From Agromyces soli (GTDB taxonomy: Bacteria > Actinomycetota > Actinomycetes > Actinomycetales > Microbacteriaceae): 64,000 nt of DNA. The notes below the pieces were generated by a model. The model saw nothing but the letters and a program-made list of their open reading frames with translations, was not told the origin of the DNA and did not search any database. The translations under genes and the position numbers were made by a program. Shown here piece after piece: positions 33,486-41,535 of this stretch (the first letter of the stretch is position 1; the number at the start of each line of letters is the position of its first letter). Location of the stretch: the NCBI RefSeq assembly GCF_022811605.1, contig NZ_CP094533.1, forward strand, positions 434,001 through 498,000, written 5' to 3'.

Positions 33486-34076
33486 ATGTCGTCACCAACA
33501 CGTCTCGTCGTGCTCGGCGCGGTGCACCAGTTCCAACCCGTGCACGGCTACTTCCTCCGCCGCGAGCTGATGACCTGGCTCGTCGACGAGTGGGCCAACA
33601 TCCAGCCAGGCTCGATCTACAACGCGCTCCGCTCGCTGGAGCAGGACGGCTACGTGCGCGAGAGCGGCACGGAGTCCGACGGCAAACGCCCCGCGCGCAC
33701 CAGTTACACGATCACGCCGGCCGGCGAGGTCGAGCTCATGCGGATGCTGCGCGACACGCTCTGGAACGTCGAGCCGTTCGACACGCAGGCGGTCATGGTG
33801 ATCGCCTCGTTCATGTTCATCCTCAGCCGGCAGGAGGTCATCGCCGGCCTCGAGCACCGCATCAGCAAGATCGACGCGATCGTGCTCACCAACGGCTTCC
33901 ACATCGAGGACACGGCACGCTCGGAGACGACGCCGAAGTACGTGCGCGAGATCTTCGAACTGTCCACCGCCAGGCTCAAGGCCGAGCAGGAGTGGGCGCG
34001 CTCGCTCGCCGAGCGGCTGCGGCAGGGCGAGTACTCCTTCGCCGACGACCCCCGCGAGGAGCGGCCCCGGCGCTGA
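33486..34076 (+). CDS. PadR-family transcriptional regulator
   Basis: A 196-residue regulator. The winged helix-turn-helix is in the first 90 residues: VLGAVHQFQPVHGYFLRREL, then NIQPGSIYNALRSLEQDGYV and the wing ARTSYTITPAGEVEL. The C-terminal region (about 100-190) is helical, like the Vir_act_alpha_C dimerisation part. The start at 33486 gives the usual family N-terminus; an ATG three codons earlier is also possible since GGGAGG lies very close. It is divergent from flavin reductase and convergent with the monooxygenase gene, well placed to control both arms of the flavin module. Confidence 0.93.
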   Translation: MSSPTRLVVLGAVHQFQPVHGYFLRRELMTWLVDEWANIQPGSIYNALRSLEQDGYVRESGTESDGKRPARTSYTITPAGEVELMRMLRDTLWNVEPFDTQAVMVIASFMFILSRQEVIAGLEHRISKIDAIVLTNGFHIEDTARSETTPKYVREIFELSTARLKAEQEWARSLAERLRQGEYSFADDPREERPRR

Positions 34077-34126
34077 CGCCGACCGCGGCATCGACCGCGG
34101 CGCGGCACCCAGCCGCACGGGCGGAC

Positions 34127-34152
34127 CGCCCGCCTTCGGACGAAGGCGGGCG
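34127..34152. terminator. Bidirectional hairpin between PadR and monooxygenase genes
   Basis: Perfect 12-bp arms CGCCCGCCTTCG (34127-34138) and CGAAGGCGGGCG (34141-34152) around two bases, between convergent genes. Confidence 0.75.
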
Positions 34153-34201
34153 ATCGGCGCCACCCGACCCGACCGGCCCGCGCCCGCGCAGCCCGACCCG
34201 A

Positions 34202-35566
34202 TCAGGCCGCGCGCCGCAGCCCGCCCGCGCGGTGCGCTGCGGCGGGATGCTCCGCCGGCAGCATCGCGGACCCGGTGCCGAGGAGCCGCTCGCGGAGCGT
34301 CGCCCCCTCGTACTCCTTCCCGGCGACGCCACGCTCGCGGAGGATCGGCAGCACGTGCTCCACGAAGTCCTGCGTGGAGCCGGGCTGGATCACCGGCGAG
34401 AGCAGGAACCCGTCGAGATCGGCGCCCTCGGCGAGCTCGCACAGGCGATCGGCGATCTCCTCGGGCGTCCCGACGACCGGCTTCGCGCCGACGCCGTGCG
34501 CATGCCAGTCCTTCAGCACGTCACCCACCGTGAGGCCCGCGAACCGCGCCACCTGCGTCTGCGAGAGCTCCGTGTGCAGCTCCGTCATGGGCGTGTCCGG
34601 CTCGTACGAGGAGAGATCGAGCCCGGTGAACCACGCGTAGGAGGCGACTGCCACCTCCGGGCTCTGCGCGTCGAGCACCCGCTGGTACTTGCGTTCGGCG
34701 TCGGCGGTCGTCTTGCCCACGACGCAGGCGAACGCCGACATGATCTTCACCGCATCGGCCGAGCGTCCCGAGGCGACCGCCTCGGCGCGGATGGCCCGGG
34801 TGTGCTCGGCCAGCTGCGCGACCGAGCCGGCGCCGATGAACATGCACTCGCCGTGCTTGCCGCCGAACGCCCGTCCCGCGGGCGAGGCGCCGGCCTGGAA
34901 CAGCACCGGGGTGCCCTGGGGCGAATACGCGGTGTTGCCGTAGCCGTGCGAGCGGAAGTACGGCCCCTCGTGGGCGATGCGGTGCACCTTCGAGGGATCG
35001 GCGAACACGCCGCCTTTGTCCTTCACGAGCGCGTCCGGTTCCCACGCGCCCTCCCAGAGCTTGTAAACGAGCTCCATGAAGTCGTCGGCCATCCGGTAGC
35101 GCTCATCGTGCGGGACCATGGGGATGCCGAACGCCTGCACCGCGGTCTCGGCCGTCCCGGTCGTCACGACGTTCCAGCCGATCCGTCCGCCCGAGAGCTG
35201 ATCGAGGCTCGCCATCCGCCTGGCGAAGGCGTACGGCTGCTCCGTCAGCACCGAGCCCGTCATGACGAGACCGAGCTGCTCGGTCTGCGCCATGAGCGCG
35301 GACGCGACCACCGCCGGGTCCAGGCGCGGGAGGTCGAGCCCCTCGACCGAGCAGATCTCGGGGCGCTCGCCGTTCACGTCGGCCCAGCCCCAGGCATCCG
35401 CCAGGAAGAGGAAGTCGAGCCGCGCGTCTTCGCAGAGCCGCGCGAGATCGCGCCAGTACGCGAGCTCGTCGAAGCGCACCCGCTGGTTGTCGGGATGCCG
35501 CCAGGTCGCCGTGCCCGAGTCGTTCGCCTGGGCGTTCTCGAAGAGTCCGAAGCGAAGTCGTCTCAT
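34202..35566 (-). CDS. FMNH2-dependent monooxygenase, NtaA/SnaA/DszA type
   Basis: A 454-residue luciferase-like flavin monooxygenase of the two-component type that needs reduced FMN from a separate reductase. Family blocks: LRFGLFENAQANDSG at the start, DFLFLADAWGW (about 60-70), VMTGSVLTEQPYAFARRMAS (about 108-127), LSGGRIGWNVVTTGT (about 131-145), GTPVLFQAGASPAGRAFGGK (about 225-244). Start at 35566 with AAGGAGG. Relatives act on sulfones, nitrilotriacetate and streptogramins. The importer genes directly upstream and the flavin reductase across the PadR gene suggest degradation of an imported organosulfur or N-heterocyclic compound, substrate unknown. Confidence 0.95.
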   Translation of the reverse strand: MRRLRFGLFENAQANDSGTATWRHPDNQRVRFDELAYWRDLARLCEDARLDFLFLADAWGWADVNGERPEICSVEGLDLPRLDPAVVASALMAQTEQLGLVMTGSVLTEQPYAFARRMASLDQLSGGRIGWNVVTTGTAETAVQAFGIPMVPHDERYRMADDFMELVYKLWEGAWEPDALVKDKGGVFADPSKVHRIAHEGPYFRSHGYGNTAYSPQGTPVLFQAGASPAGRAFGGKHGECMFIGAGSVAQLAEHTRAIRAEAVASGRSADAVKIMSAFACVVGKTTADAERKYQRVLDAQSPEVAVASYAWFTGLDLSSYEPDTPMTELHTELSQTQVARFAGLTVGDVLKDWHAHGVGAKPVVGTPEEIADRLCELAEGADLDGFLLSPVIQPGSTQDFVEHVLPILRERGVAGKEYEGATLRERLLGTGSAMLPAEHPAAAHRAGGLRRAA

Positions 35567-35636
35567 CAGTTCCTCCTTCTCGATGGGTCCGGCCACCACG
35601 GCCGGCGGATCCCGGCGCTCACGGCGCCGATCGGTC

Positions 35637-36503
35637 TCAGCGGGCGACGACCTCGCCGTCGCTCCACCACAGCACGCGCTTGCGCACGACGGCGAGGAGC
35701 GAGACGAGCAGCACGCCCATCACGCACAGCAGCGCGATGCTCGCCCAGGTCACGGGGAGGTTCGCTTGTGCAGCGGACGTCGTCACGAGCGAGCCGAGCC
35801 CGGCCTGCTGTCCGGCCGCGACGAACTCCGCGACGGCCGCGCCGACGACCGCGAGGGGCAGGGCGATGCGCAGGCCGGCGAAGACGTACGGCATGCAGCC
35901 CGGGAAGCGGAGATCGCGGAAGATCTCCCACTTGCTCGCATGCAGCGTCCGGAAGACGTCGAGCGCCTTCACGTCGACGTCGCGGAGCCCGGCGAGCGAG
36001 TTCACCAGCATCGGGAAGAACACGACGAGGGCCGTCACGATGTACTTCGGCATCATCCCGAAGCCGAAGGCCACGACGAGAGCGGGAGCGATCGCGACGA
36101 TCGGGGTGACCATGACGACCACCACGAGCGGCATCACGGCACGCTCGATCAGGCGGAACTCGGCCATCACGACGGCGAGCAGGAAGCCCGCGACGATGCC
36201 GCTCGCCGCGCCGATCACGACCTCCTGCAGCGTCACCAGGAAGTTCGCCCAGTACATCGCCGGGTCGCCGGCGAGGCTCGCGCCGATCGCGTCGAGCGTT
36301 GGGATGACGTACGGATTCGTGATCGCCACGAACTGCCAGAGGAAGGCCGCGACGGCGAAGGTGATCGCCGTCGGCAGCCACACCCTCGGCCGGAGCCAGG
36401 CGGGCGCTCGGCGCGCGCTCGGCGCGTCGCGCCGGCTCCGACGGTCGGCGAGCTCGGCGGCCGCCATCGAGGCGGTCGCATCGATCGTGCTGGTCTCAGA
36501 CAT
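35637..36503 (-). CDS. ABC transporter permease, SsuC/TauC/ThiX type
   Basis: A 288-residue inner-membrane permease. A charged N-terminal tail (to about residue 40) precedes six helices, including TAITFAVAAFLWQFVAI, EVVIGAASGIVAGFLLAVVM and VMPLVVVVMVTPIVAIAPAL. The cytoplasmic coupling loop LDVFRTLHASKWEIFRDLRF (about 184-203) is typical of the SsuC family. The ATG at 36503 overlaps the end of the ATPase gene by 8 bp. The next gene downstream, after 70 bp, is the monooxygenase. Confidence 0.94.
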   Translation of the reverse strand: MSETSTIDATASMAAAELADRRSRRDAPSARRAPAWLRPRVWLPTAITFAVAAFLWQFVAITNPYVIPTLDAIGASLAGDPAMYWANFLVTLQEVVIGAASGIVAGFLLAVVMAEFRLIERAVMPLVVVVMVTPIVAIAPALVVAFGFGMMPKYIVTALVVFFPMLVNSLAGLRDVDVKALDVFRTLHASKWEIFRDLRFPGCMPYVFAGLRIALPLAVVGAAVAEFVAAGQQAGLGSLVTTSAAQANLPVTWASIALLCVMGVLLVSLLAVVRKRVLWWSDGEVVAR

Positions 36504-37296
36504 GGGCTCCACCCATCACTTCGTGCAGGGCGGTGCGCACCACCCGCTCCAGTTCGCGGAACTCGTCGCTCGCGTACGCCTCCTCGGTGCGGGGACGCGG
36601 AAGATCGACGTCGATGATCCGATCGATGCGACCGGGGTGGGCGGCCATCACGACGATCCGGTCGGAGAGCATGATCGCCTCCGGCACGGAGTGCGTCACG
36701 AAGAGCACGGCCTTGCGGTTCGACTGCCAGAAGTCCAGCAGACCGAGCCGCTGCTGATCGCGGTTCATCTCATCGAGCGCGGAGAACGGCTCGTCCATCA
36801 GCATGATCGCCGGGTCGAAGACGAACGCCCTGGCGATGGCGGCGCGCTGCTGCATACCGCCGGAGAGCTGACCCGGATACTTCTGCATCGCGTGGCCGAG
36901 TCCGAACGAGGCGAGCAGCTCCTTCGGATCACGGATGGCGCGGCCGGCGTCGGCCCGCCGGTTCACGGTGAGCGGCAGCCGCACGTTGTCGAGCACCGTG
37001 CGCCACGGCAGCAGCGCCGGCGACTGCGGCACGAGCCCGATGCGCTTGTCGGCGGCGGCGGCGCGCACGGTCGATCCATCGATCTGGACCGTGCCGCCGT
37101 CGGCGTCGATGAGCCCGGCGACGACCTTCAGGAGCGTCGACTTGCCGCACCCCGACGGCCCGATGACGGAGACGAACTCGCCCATCCCGATGGTCAGGCT
37201 GACGTCATCGAGCACCGTCACACGGGAGCCGTCGGCGCCGAAGGACTTCGAGACGTTGCTGACCCGGACCCCGGCGTCGATCACCGCGGCGCTCAT
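36496..37296 (-). CDS. ABC transporter ATP-binding protein, SsuB/TauB type
   Basis: A 266-residue nucleotide-binding subunit. Walker A GPSGCGKSTLLK (about 44-55), Q-loop LVPQSPALLPW, signature LSGGMQQRAAIARAF (about 134-148), Walker B IMLMDEPFSALD and the H-loop His in VTHSVPEA are complete. The ATG at 37296 overlaps the stop codon of the binding-protein gene (ATGA 37293-37296). It belongs to the four-gene leftward operon binding protein - ATPase - permease - monooxygenase. Confidence 0.97.
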   Translation of the reverse strand: MSAAVIDAGVRVSNVSKSFGADGSRVTVLDDVSLTIGMGEFVSVIGPSGCGKSTLLKVVAGLIDADGGTVQIDGSTVRAAAADKRIGLVPQSPALLPWRTVLDNVRLPLTVNRRADAGRAIRDPKELLASFGLGHAMQKYPGQLSGGMQQRAAIARAFVFDPAIMLMDEPFSALDEMNRDQQRLGLLDFWQSNRKAVLFVTHSVPEAIMLSDRIVVMAAHPGRIDRIIDVDLPRPRTEEAYASDEFRELERVVRTALHEVMGGAHV

Positions 37297-38405
37297 TCGC
37301 CCGGCCAGACGAGTGCGCCGTCCTGGTACAGCGAGGCGACGAGCTCGGTGTCCATCATGTCGGCGAGCGGCGGCAGGTCCTTCAGCCCGCCGTACTCCTG
37401 CACGAGGGCGTACTCGGACTCCCAGGCCGCTTCGCTGAGCACGCCGGGCATGCCGCTCGCGCTGTCGCGGACCCAGCTCGACTCGACGCGCCAAGTGCGC
37501 TCCTGCTGGTCGACCGGGAATGCGGATCCCTGATTGTTCGCCTCGGCGAGAGCGCTGATCTCCTCGACGCAGGCGGCCTCGTCGTCGAGGCACTCCTGCA
37601 GCGCTTTGAGGCTCGCCCGCATGAAGTCGGCGGACACCTCGCGGTGCTCCGCGAGGAAGGCCGAGTTCACCTCCATGACGTTGTAGGTGCCGCCGACGCC
37701 GGAGTCGGCCGGGAGGAACTCGGTGAACGGCAGCTCGAGGGAGCGGAGCTTCTCGGGCTGGTTCGAGGCGTACCCGACGATCGCATCGACCTGACCGCGG
37801 GTGACGACCGTCGGGTCGTAGTTGGTCATCTTGATGAGCTCGACCTTCGAGACGTCGACGCCGGCGGCGTCGAGCATCGCCGAGGCCACGGGCGTGAGGT
37901 TGATGAAGTAGCCGAGCTTCTTGCCTTCAAGGTCCTTCAGGCTCGTGATCTGCTCGTTCGCGAAGATCGAGAACGGCGAGGTGTCGCCGTAGGTGGCGAT
38001 CGCCGTGAGGTTCTTGCTGTTCGCCGCGGCGAGCATGACGTCGGACGCCGAGCCGAGGGCCGTGAACTGCGCCTGGCCGGATGCCACGAGCTGCTGGCCG
38101 TTCGCTCCGGAGGCGTTGATGTCGACGTCGAGGCAGAGCGCATCGAAGTAGCCCCGCTCCTTCGCGAGGAAGACGTCGAGCTGCCCGGCGCTCGCGGAGT
38201 AGCCGTAGCCGGAGATGTAGGTGATCGTGCCCGCGTCGCGGTTGCGCTGGCACGCCGCGTCGTCGATGAGCACGTCGGTGTCACCGGATGCGGGCTGAGC
38301 GCCCGCGCCCTGTTGGGCGCAGCCGCCCAGCACGGTGATGAGGGCGATGGCGGCGATTGCGGCGGGGAGGGCCCGCCGGGAACCGCTCCGAGAAAACACG
38401 TCCAT
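37293..38405 (-). CDS. ABC transporter substrate-binding lipoprotein, NMT1/THI5/SsuA-like
   Basis: A 370-residue extracellular receptor. Start at 38405 with GAAGGGA; lipobox VLGG-C with acylated Cys 29. The mature part shows the NMT1/THI5-like pattern: FLAKERGYFDALCLDVDINA (about 78-97), the helix start GANGQQLVASGQAQFTALGS, LEGKKLGYFINLTP and YDPTVVTRGQVDAIVGYASN. Members bind sulfonates, taurine, pyrimidines or aromatic nitrogen compounds. No TPP riboswitch is visible upstream, arguing mildly against a thiamine precursor. First gene of the operon with the monooxygenase. Confidence 0.93.
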   Translation of the reverse strand: MDVFSRSGSRRALPAAIAAIALITVLGGCAQQGAGAQPASGDTDVLIDDAACQRNRDAGTITYISGYGYSASAGQLDVFLAKERGYFDALCLDVDINASGANGQQLVASGQAQFTALGSASDVMLAAANSKNLTAIATYGDTSPFSIFANEQITSLKDLEGKKLGYFINLTPVASAMLDAAGVDVSKVELIKMTNYDPTVVTRGQVDAIVGYASNQPEKLRSLELPFTEFLPADSGVGGTYNVMEVNSAFLAEHREVSADFMRASLKALQECLDDEAACVEEISALAEANNQGSAFPVDQQERTWRVESSWVRDSASGMPGVLSEAAWESEYALVQEYGGLKDLPPLADMMDTELVASLYQDGALVWPGE

Positions 38406-38446
38406 GTCGTTCCCTTCGGCCGTTCGTCGTTGATGGCTCGATGAAA

Positions 38447-38477
38447 TTAGCATATTCAATCTTGACTGTGCAAACAG
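38447..38477. promoter_or_regulatory. AT-rich site upstream of the importer operon, similar to the PadR promoter
   Basis: The stretch ATTAGCATATTCAATCTTGA then CTGTGCAAACA is AT-rich. The end, TTGACTGTGCAAACA, aligns with TTGATCATGCAAAACA at 33433-33448 (one gap, three substitutions). It lies about 45-70 bp upstream of the binding-protein start, a promoter-proximal position. Confidence 0.4.
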
Positions 38478-38521
38478 TGACCATTGCCGGTTCGGCCAGC
38501 CTCGCGCCCGGCGCCCCTGAG

Positions 38522-38590
38522 GGGAGGAGATTCGCACCGCAGGAGGTGTCGAGGCCCGATTCCGTCCTCCCGACGCGCCAATCTCCTCCG
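38522..38590 (-). terminator. Two-tier hairpin repeat (hairpin family B, copy 2)
   Basis: Shares GGGAGGAGATTCGCACCGC and blocks CCCGA, CCGTCCTCCC and ATCTCCTCC with the copy at 32391-32460, in the same orientation. Outer arms GGAGGAGATT/AATCTCCTCC pair. It lies about 85 bp past the menD stop, so probably terminates menD. With copy 1 it brackets the flavin/monooxygenase module. Confidence 0.7.
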
Positions 38591-38615
38591 CCGGACGCGG
38601 GAGTGTGACCGTGAG

Positions 38616-38651
38616 CGGGGGCGGGGGCGGGGGCGGGGGCGGGGGCGGGGG
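38616..38651. repeat. Six tandem CGGGGG units
   Basis: A perfect 6-bp microsatellite, six copies, between hairpin family B copy 2 and the menD stop codon. Six runs of five G on the plus strand could form a G-quadruplex, and the tract is liable to length change. Confidence 0.9.
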
Positions 38652-38674
38652 CGGCCAGGGCAACGGCCGGCGGC

Positions 38675-40666
38675 TCAGCGGCTGAGCGGGACCTCGAGGA
38701 TGGTGGGCTCGGTCACGGCCTCGCCGAGCGCGGCCTCGAGCTCCGAGCGGACGGCGGCGCGCCGGTACCGCCATCCGTAGGCGCGGGCGAGGGCTTCGAG
38801 GTCGACCGACTGCGGGGTGTACTGCACGCGGTCGAACGCCTCGGCGGGCGCGGAGGCGGCGACCTCGAGCGAGTCGAAGATCGTGCCGCCGCCGTCGTTG
38901 CCCACGACGACGAGAATCCGCGGGCGGGTCTCCCCCGCGCCGAGCAGCAGCGAGCCGACGTCGTGCAGCAGGGTGAGGTCGCCGAGCAGCACCCGGGTCA
39001 CACTCGACTCGGCCCGGGCACGGGCCTCCTGGGCGGCGCGGCCGGCCTTCGCCTCGGCGAGCTGCTGCTCGACCTCGGCGGCGCGGGCGAGCATGGCGGC
39101 GAGGTCGTCGCCGGCCGCGGGATCGAAGCCCTCGTGCGCGGCGGGCGCCGGCCCGGCAGCGGATGCCTCGGCCGCAGCCTGCGCCGGTTCACCTGCCTCC
39201 GCCGCCGCCGGCTGCTGGCTGGCGATGGCGATGCCGAGCGCCGTCGCGACGGTGCCGTCGATGCCGGAGAGCCCGCGGTTCGCGTGCGCGTGGATGCGGC
39301 GCCCGGGCACGACGCGGTCGGCGTCGCGGATGAGCCGGGAGGCCCCGAGCACGAGCCGGTCGTGCGGCCAGCTCGCCGACCACACCGACTCGGCGAGCAG
39401 GCGGCGGCCGACGGGCTCGCGCATGCGGCCGAGCTGCGCGTCGAGGAAGGCGCGCTGCGCGGCGAAGTCGGTGACGTGGCCGGTCTCGTCGACGCCGGTG
39501 CGGACGGCCTCGGGTTCGGCGGGCGCGCTCGCGGCGGCCAGCGCCCGGCCGGCCTGCAGCCAGCGGCCGAGCCAGGCGCGCTCCCCCTCGGCGGGCGCGC
39601 CGGGTTCGACGTGCACGGCGCGCTCGAAGCGGCGGGCCCGGTGGCCGGGGTTGAACCATTCGACGCCGCTCGGGGCGACGACGACGGTCTCGACGCCCTC
39701 GCGCTGCACGAGGGCGGGCAGCTCGCGGGACAGCGTCGGGTGCCCGAACACGACGAGCCGCTCGACGGCGTCGCCGAGGCCGCGCTCGGCGAGCACCTCG
39801 CGGTACGCGGGCACGAGGTTCGGCCCGAACCGCGCCCCGCTCGTGATCTCGGCGATGAGCGGCCAACCGCCCGCGCGGGCGAGCGCCTCGGCGGCGGGGC
39901 CGGCGCCGGCTCCCGCGACGACGACGGTGCGCGGCCCGCGGGCGAGCGCCCCGGCCTGCCCGCTGACGCCCCCGGCACCGGCGTCGCCGACGGGCGAGAG
40001 CGACGGCTCCGGCCCGTCAGCGGCCGGCGGAGGCAGCTCGGCCACCGCGGAGAGCGGCTCGCGCAGCTGCAGGTTCAGCAGCACCGGGCCGGGGCCGGGG
40101 TGCGGCACCGGCTCGCCCGTGCCATCCCGTCCCTCCGCCGCGGCGACCGCGAGGCGCGCGAGCTCGGCGGCCGTCTCGACCTCGCCGGGCGCGCCCTCGG
40201 GCGCGGAGACGTCGCGCTCGAGGCGCACCGCACCGGCGAAGATGCCGGGTTGCATGGTCGTCTGGTTCGAGCGGATGCCGCGGAGCTCCGCGGGCCGGTC
40301 GGCGGCGAGCACGAGCAGCGGCACCCCGGCGTGATGCGCTTCGAGCACTGAGGGGTGCAGGTTCGCGACGGCCGTGCCCGAGGTCGCGACGACCGCGGCC
40401 GGGTGCCCCGACTCCACGCCGAGGCCGAGCGCGAGGAAGCCCGCGCTGCGCTCGTCGATGCGCACGTGCAGCCGCAGCCGCCCGGCGCGCTCGAACTCGG
40501 CGGCCGCGAGCGCCAGGGCCTGCGAGCGGGAACCGGGGGCGACGACCACGTCGCGCACGCCGAGCCGTTCGAGCTCGGCGAGGAGGGCCACGGCGAACTG
40601 GCTCGCGGGGCTCCGGCGGTGCTCGGATGCCTCGGGCGCAGCGCCCGCGGCACCCGGGTCAGTCAT
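38675..40666 (-). CDS. menD: SEPHCHC synthase (menaquinone biosynthesis)
   Basis: A 663-residue ThDP enzyme joining 2-oxoglutarate and isochorismate. N-terminal ThDP domain: [40 protein letters not shown] and [15 protein letters not shown] (about 100-125). The C-terminal domain has [20 protein letters not shown] (about 465-484), [14 protein letters not shown] and [15 protein letters not shown]. It is about 90-110 residues longer than usual, mostly owing to an Ala/Glu-rich stretch of about 70 residues between ALGIAIAS and [11 protein letters not shown], just before the ThDP motif. Start ATG at 40666 overlaps the upstream membrane-protein gene by 8 bp. Confidence 0.96.
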   Translation of the reverse strand: MTDPGAAGAAPEASEHRRSPASQFAVALLAELERLGVRDVVVAPGSRSQALALAAAEFERAGRLRLHVRIDERSAGFLALGLGVESGHPAAVVATSGTAVANLHPSVLEAHHAGVPLLVLAADRPAELRGIRSNQTTMQPGIFAGAVRLERDVSAPEGAPGEVETAAELARLAVAAAEGRDGTGEPVPHPGPGPVLLNLQLREPLSAVAELPPPAADGPEPSLSPVGDAGAGGVSGQAGALARGPRTVVVAGAGAGPAAEALARAGGWPLIAEITSGARFGPNLVPAYREVLAERGLGDAVERLVVFGHPTLSRELPALVQREGVETVVVAPSGVEWFNPGHRARRFERAVHVEPGAPAEGERAWLGRWLQAGRALAAASAPAEPEAVRTGVDETGHVTDFAAQRAFLDAQLGRMREPVGRRLLAESVWSASWPHDRLVLGASRLIRDADRVVPGRRIHAHANRGLSGIDGTVATALGIAIASQQPAAAEAGEPAQAAAEASAAGPAPAAHEGFDPAAGDDLAAMLARAAEVEQQLAEAKAGRAAQEARARAESSVTRVLLGDLTLLHDVGSLLLGAGETRPRILVVVGNDGGGTIFDSLEVAASAPAEAFDRVQYTPQSVDLEALARAYGWRYRRAAVRSELEAALGEAVTEPTILEVPLSR

Positions 40667-41090
40667 GCGGTCGACCGGGCTGGCCGGGCTCGCCCGGCCC
40701 CTCGGGGTCGTGCGGGCCACGATCGCCGCGGCTCGGATGCCCCGCCCCGGAGTCGTGCCCGTCGTCGCCCGTGCCCGGGTCGTCGTCGAGGTCGGCGAGC
40801 TCCTGCTCGAGGCGGCGGATGCGCTCCTCCTGCACGGCGTCGGAGCCGAGCCGGCGCAGGAACTCCGCGTCGTCGTCGGGCGCGAGCGAGCGGCCGCTGC
40901 GGTTGCGGCGGCCCCGGCCGATCATGAACCAGAGCACGCCGCCGATGACCGGCACGAGGATCACGAGGGCGACCCACCAGCCCTTGCGGAGGCCGCGCAC
41001 GCGCAGCCGATCGAACAGCGCGCAATCGACGATCGTGTAGATCCAGAAGACGATCGCGGCTGCCACGACGATGACAGCGAGCCTCGGCAT
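40659..41090 (-). CDS. PLD nuclease N-terminal (PLDc_N) domain membrane protein
   Basis: A 143-residue protein with two membrane helices near the N-terminus ([19 protein letters not shown] and [20 protein letters not shown]) joined by a short basic loop, [12 protein letters not shown]. This is the PLDc_N arrangement. The tail is charged ([15 protein letters not shown]) and ends in a Gly/His/Asp-rich disordered stretch. There is no HKD nuclease motif, so it has no phospholipase activity. It overlaps menD by 8 bp and probably shares its transcript. Confidence 0.88.
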   Translation of the reverse strand: MPRLAVIVVAAAIVFWIYTIVDCALFDRLRVRGLRKGWWVALVILVPVIGGVLWFMIGRGRRNRSGRSLAPDDDAEFLRRLGSDAVQEERIRRLEQELADLDDDPGTGDDGHDSGAGHPSRGDRGPHDPEGPGEPGQPGRPHD

Positions 41091-41187
41091 GCCCCCAGTC
41101 TAGGCGCGCCAGATCACGGCAGGCTGGGAGAGCCCGGTGCACGTGGGCCCGCAGCCCGCGCTCAGCCGCCGCGCCTACACTGGCAGG

Positions 41188-41502
41188 GTGAAATCGGTGC
41201 CCGTCTGGATCTGGTACACCGCGCTGCGCATCCTGCTCTTCGCGGTGCCGCTCGCCGTGCTGCTCATCGCGAACGTGAACGTCTGGGTGTCGACCCTCGT
41301 CGCGGCGGTGTTCGGGCTGAGCGCCTCGCTCCTGTTCCTGCGCAAGCCCCGCGAGGCCCTCTCGGGCGACCTCTACGCCGCCCGCCATCGTGAGCAGCCG
41401 CTCGTCCGCGACGACGACGCCGAGGAGGACGCGGCCGTCGAGGCCGTCGAGCACGAGGCATCCGCCCACCCGGCCGACGCGGCGCCGAAGCGCGCCGAGT
41501 AG
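41188..41502 (+). CDS. DUF4229 membrane protein
   Basis: A 104-residue protein with GTG start at 41188 (MKSVPVWIWYTALRILLFAV). Two membrane helices (about 8-28 and 32-50) are followed by LRKPREALSGDLYAARHREQ and an acidic tail. This layout is typical of DUF4229, common next to men genes in Actinobacteria, function unknown. It is divergent from the PLDc_N gene and convergent with menA. Confidence 0.85.
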   Translation: MKSVPVWIWYTALRILLFAVPLAVLLIANVNVWVSTLVAAVFGLSASLLFLRKPREALSGDLYAARHREQPLVRDDDAEEDAAVEAVEHEASAHPADAAPKRAE

Positions 41503-41535
41503 CGGGCGACCCCGACTCCAGCTCAGCGTGACCGC

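Noticed and set aside
38406..38520. A possible TPP riboswitch before the THI5-like binding protein
   Set aside because: No CTGAGA-type core or matching helices are visible on the minus strand.
32391..38590. Family B repeats as phage attachment sites of an integrated element
   Set aside because: No integrase, excisionase or tRNA target is present; the hairpin structure and operon-end location fit terminators or REP-like elements better.
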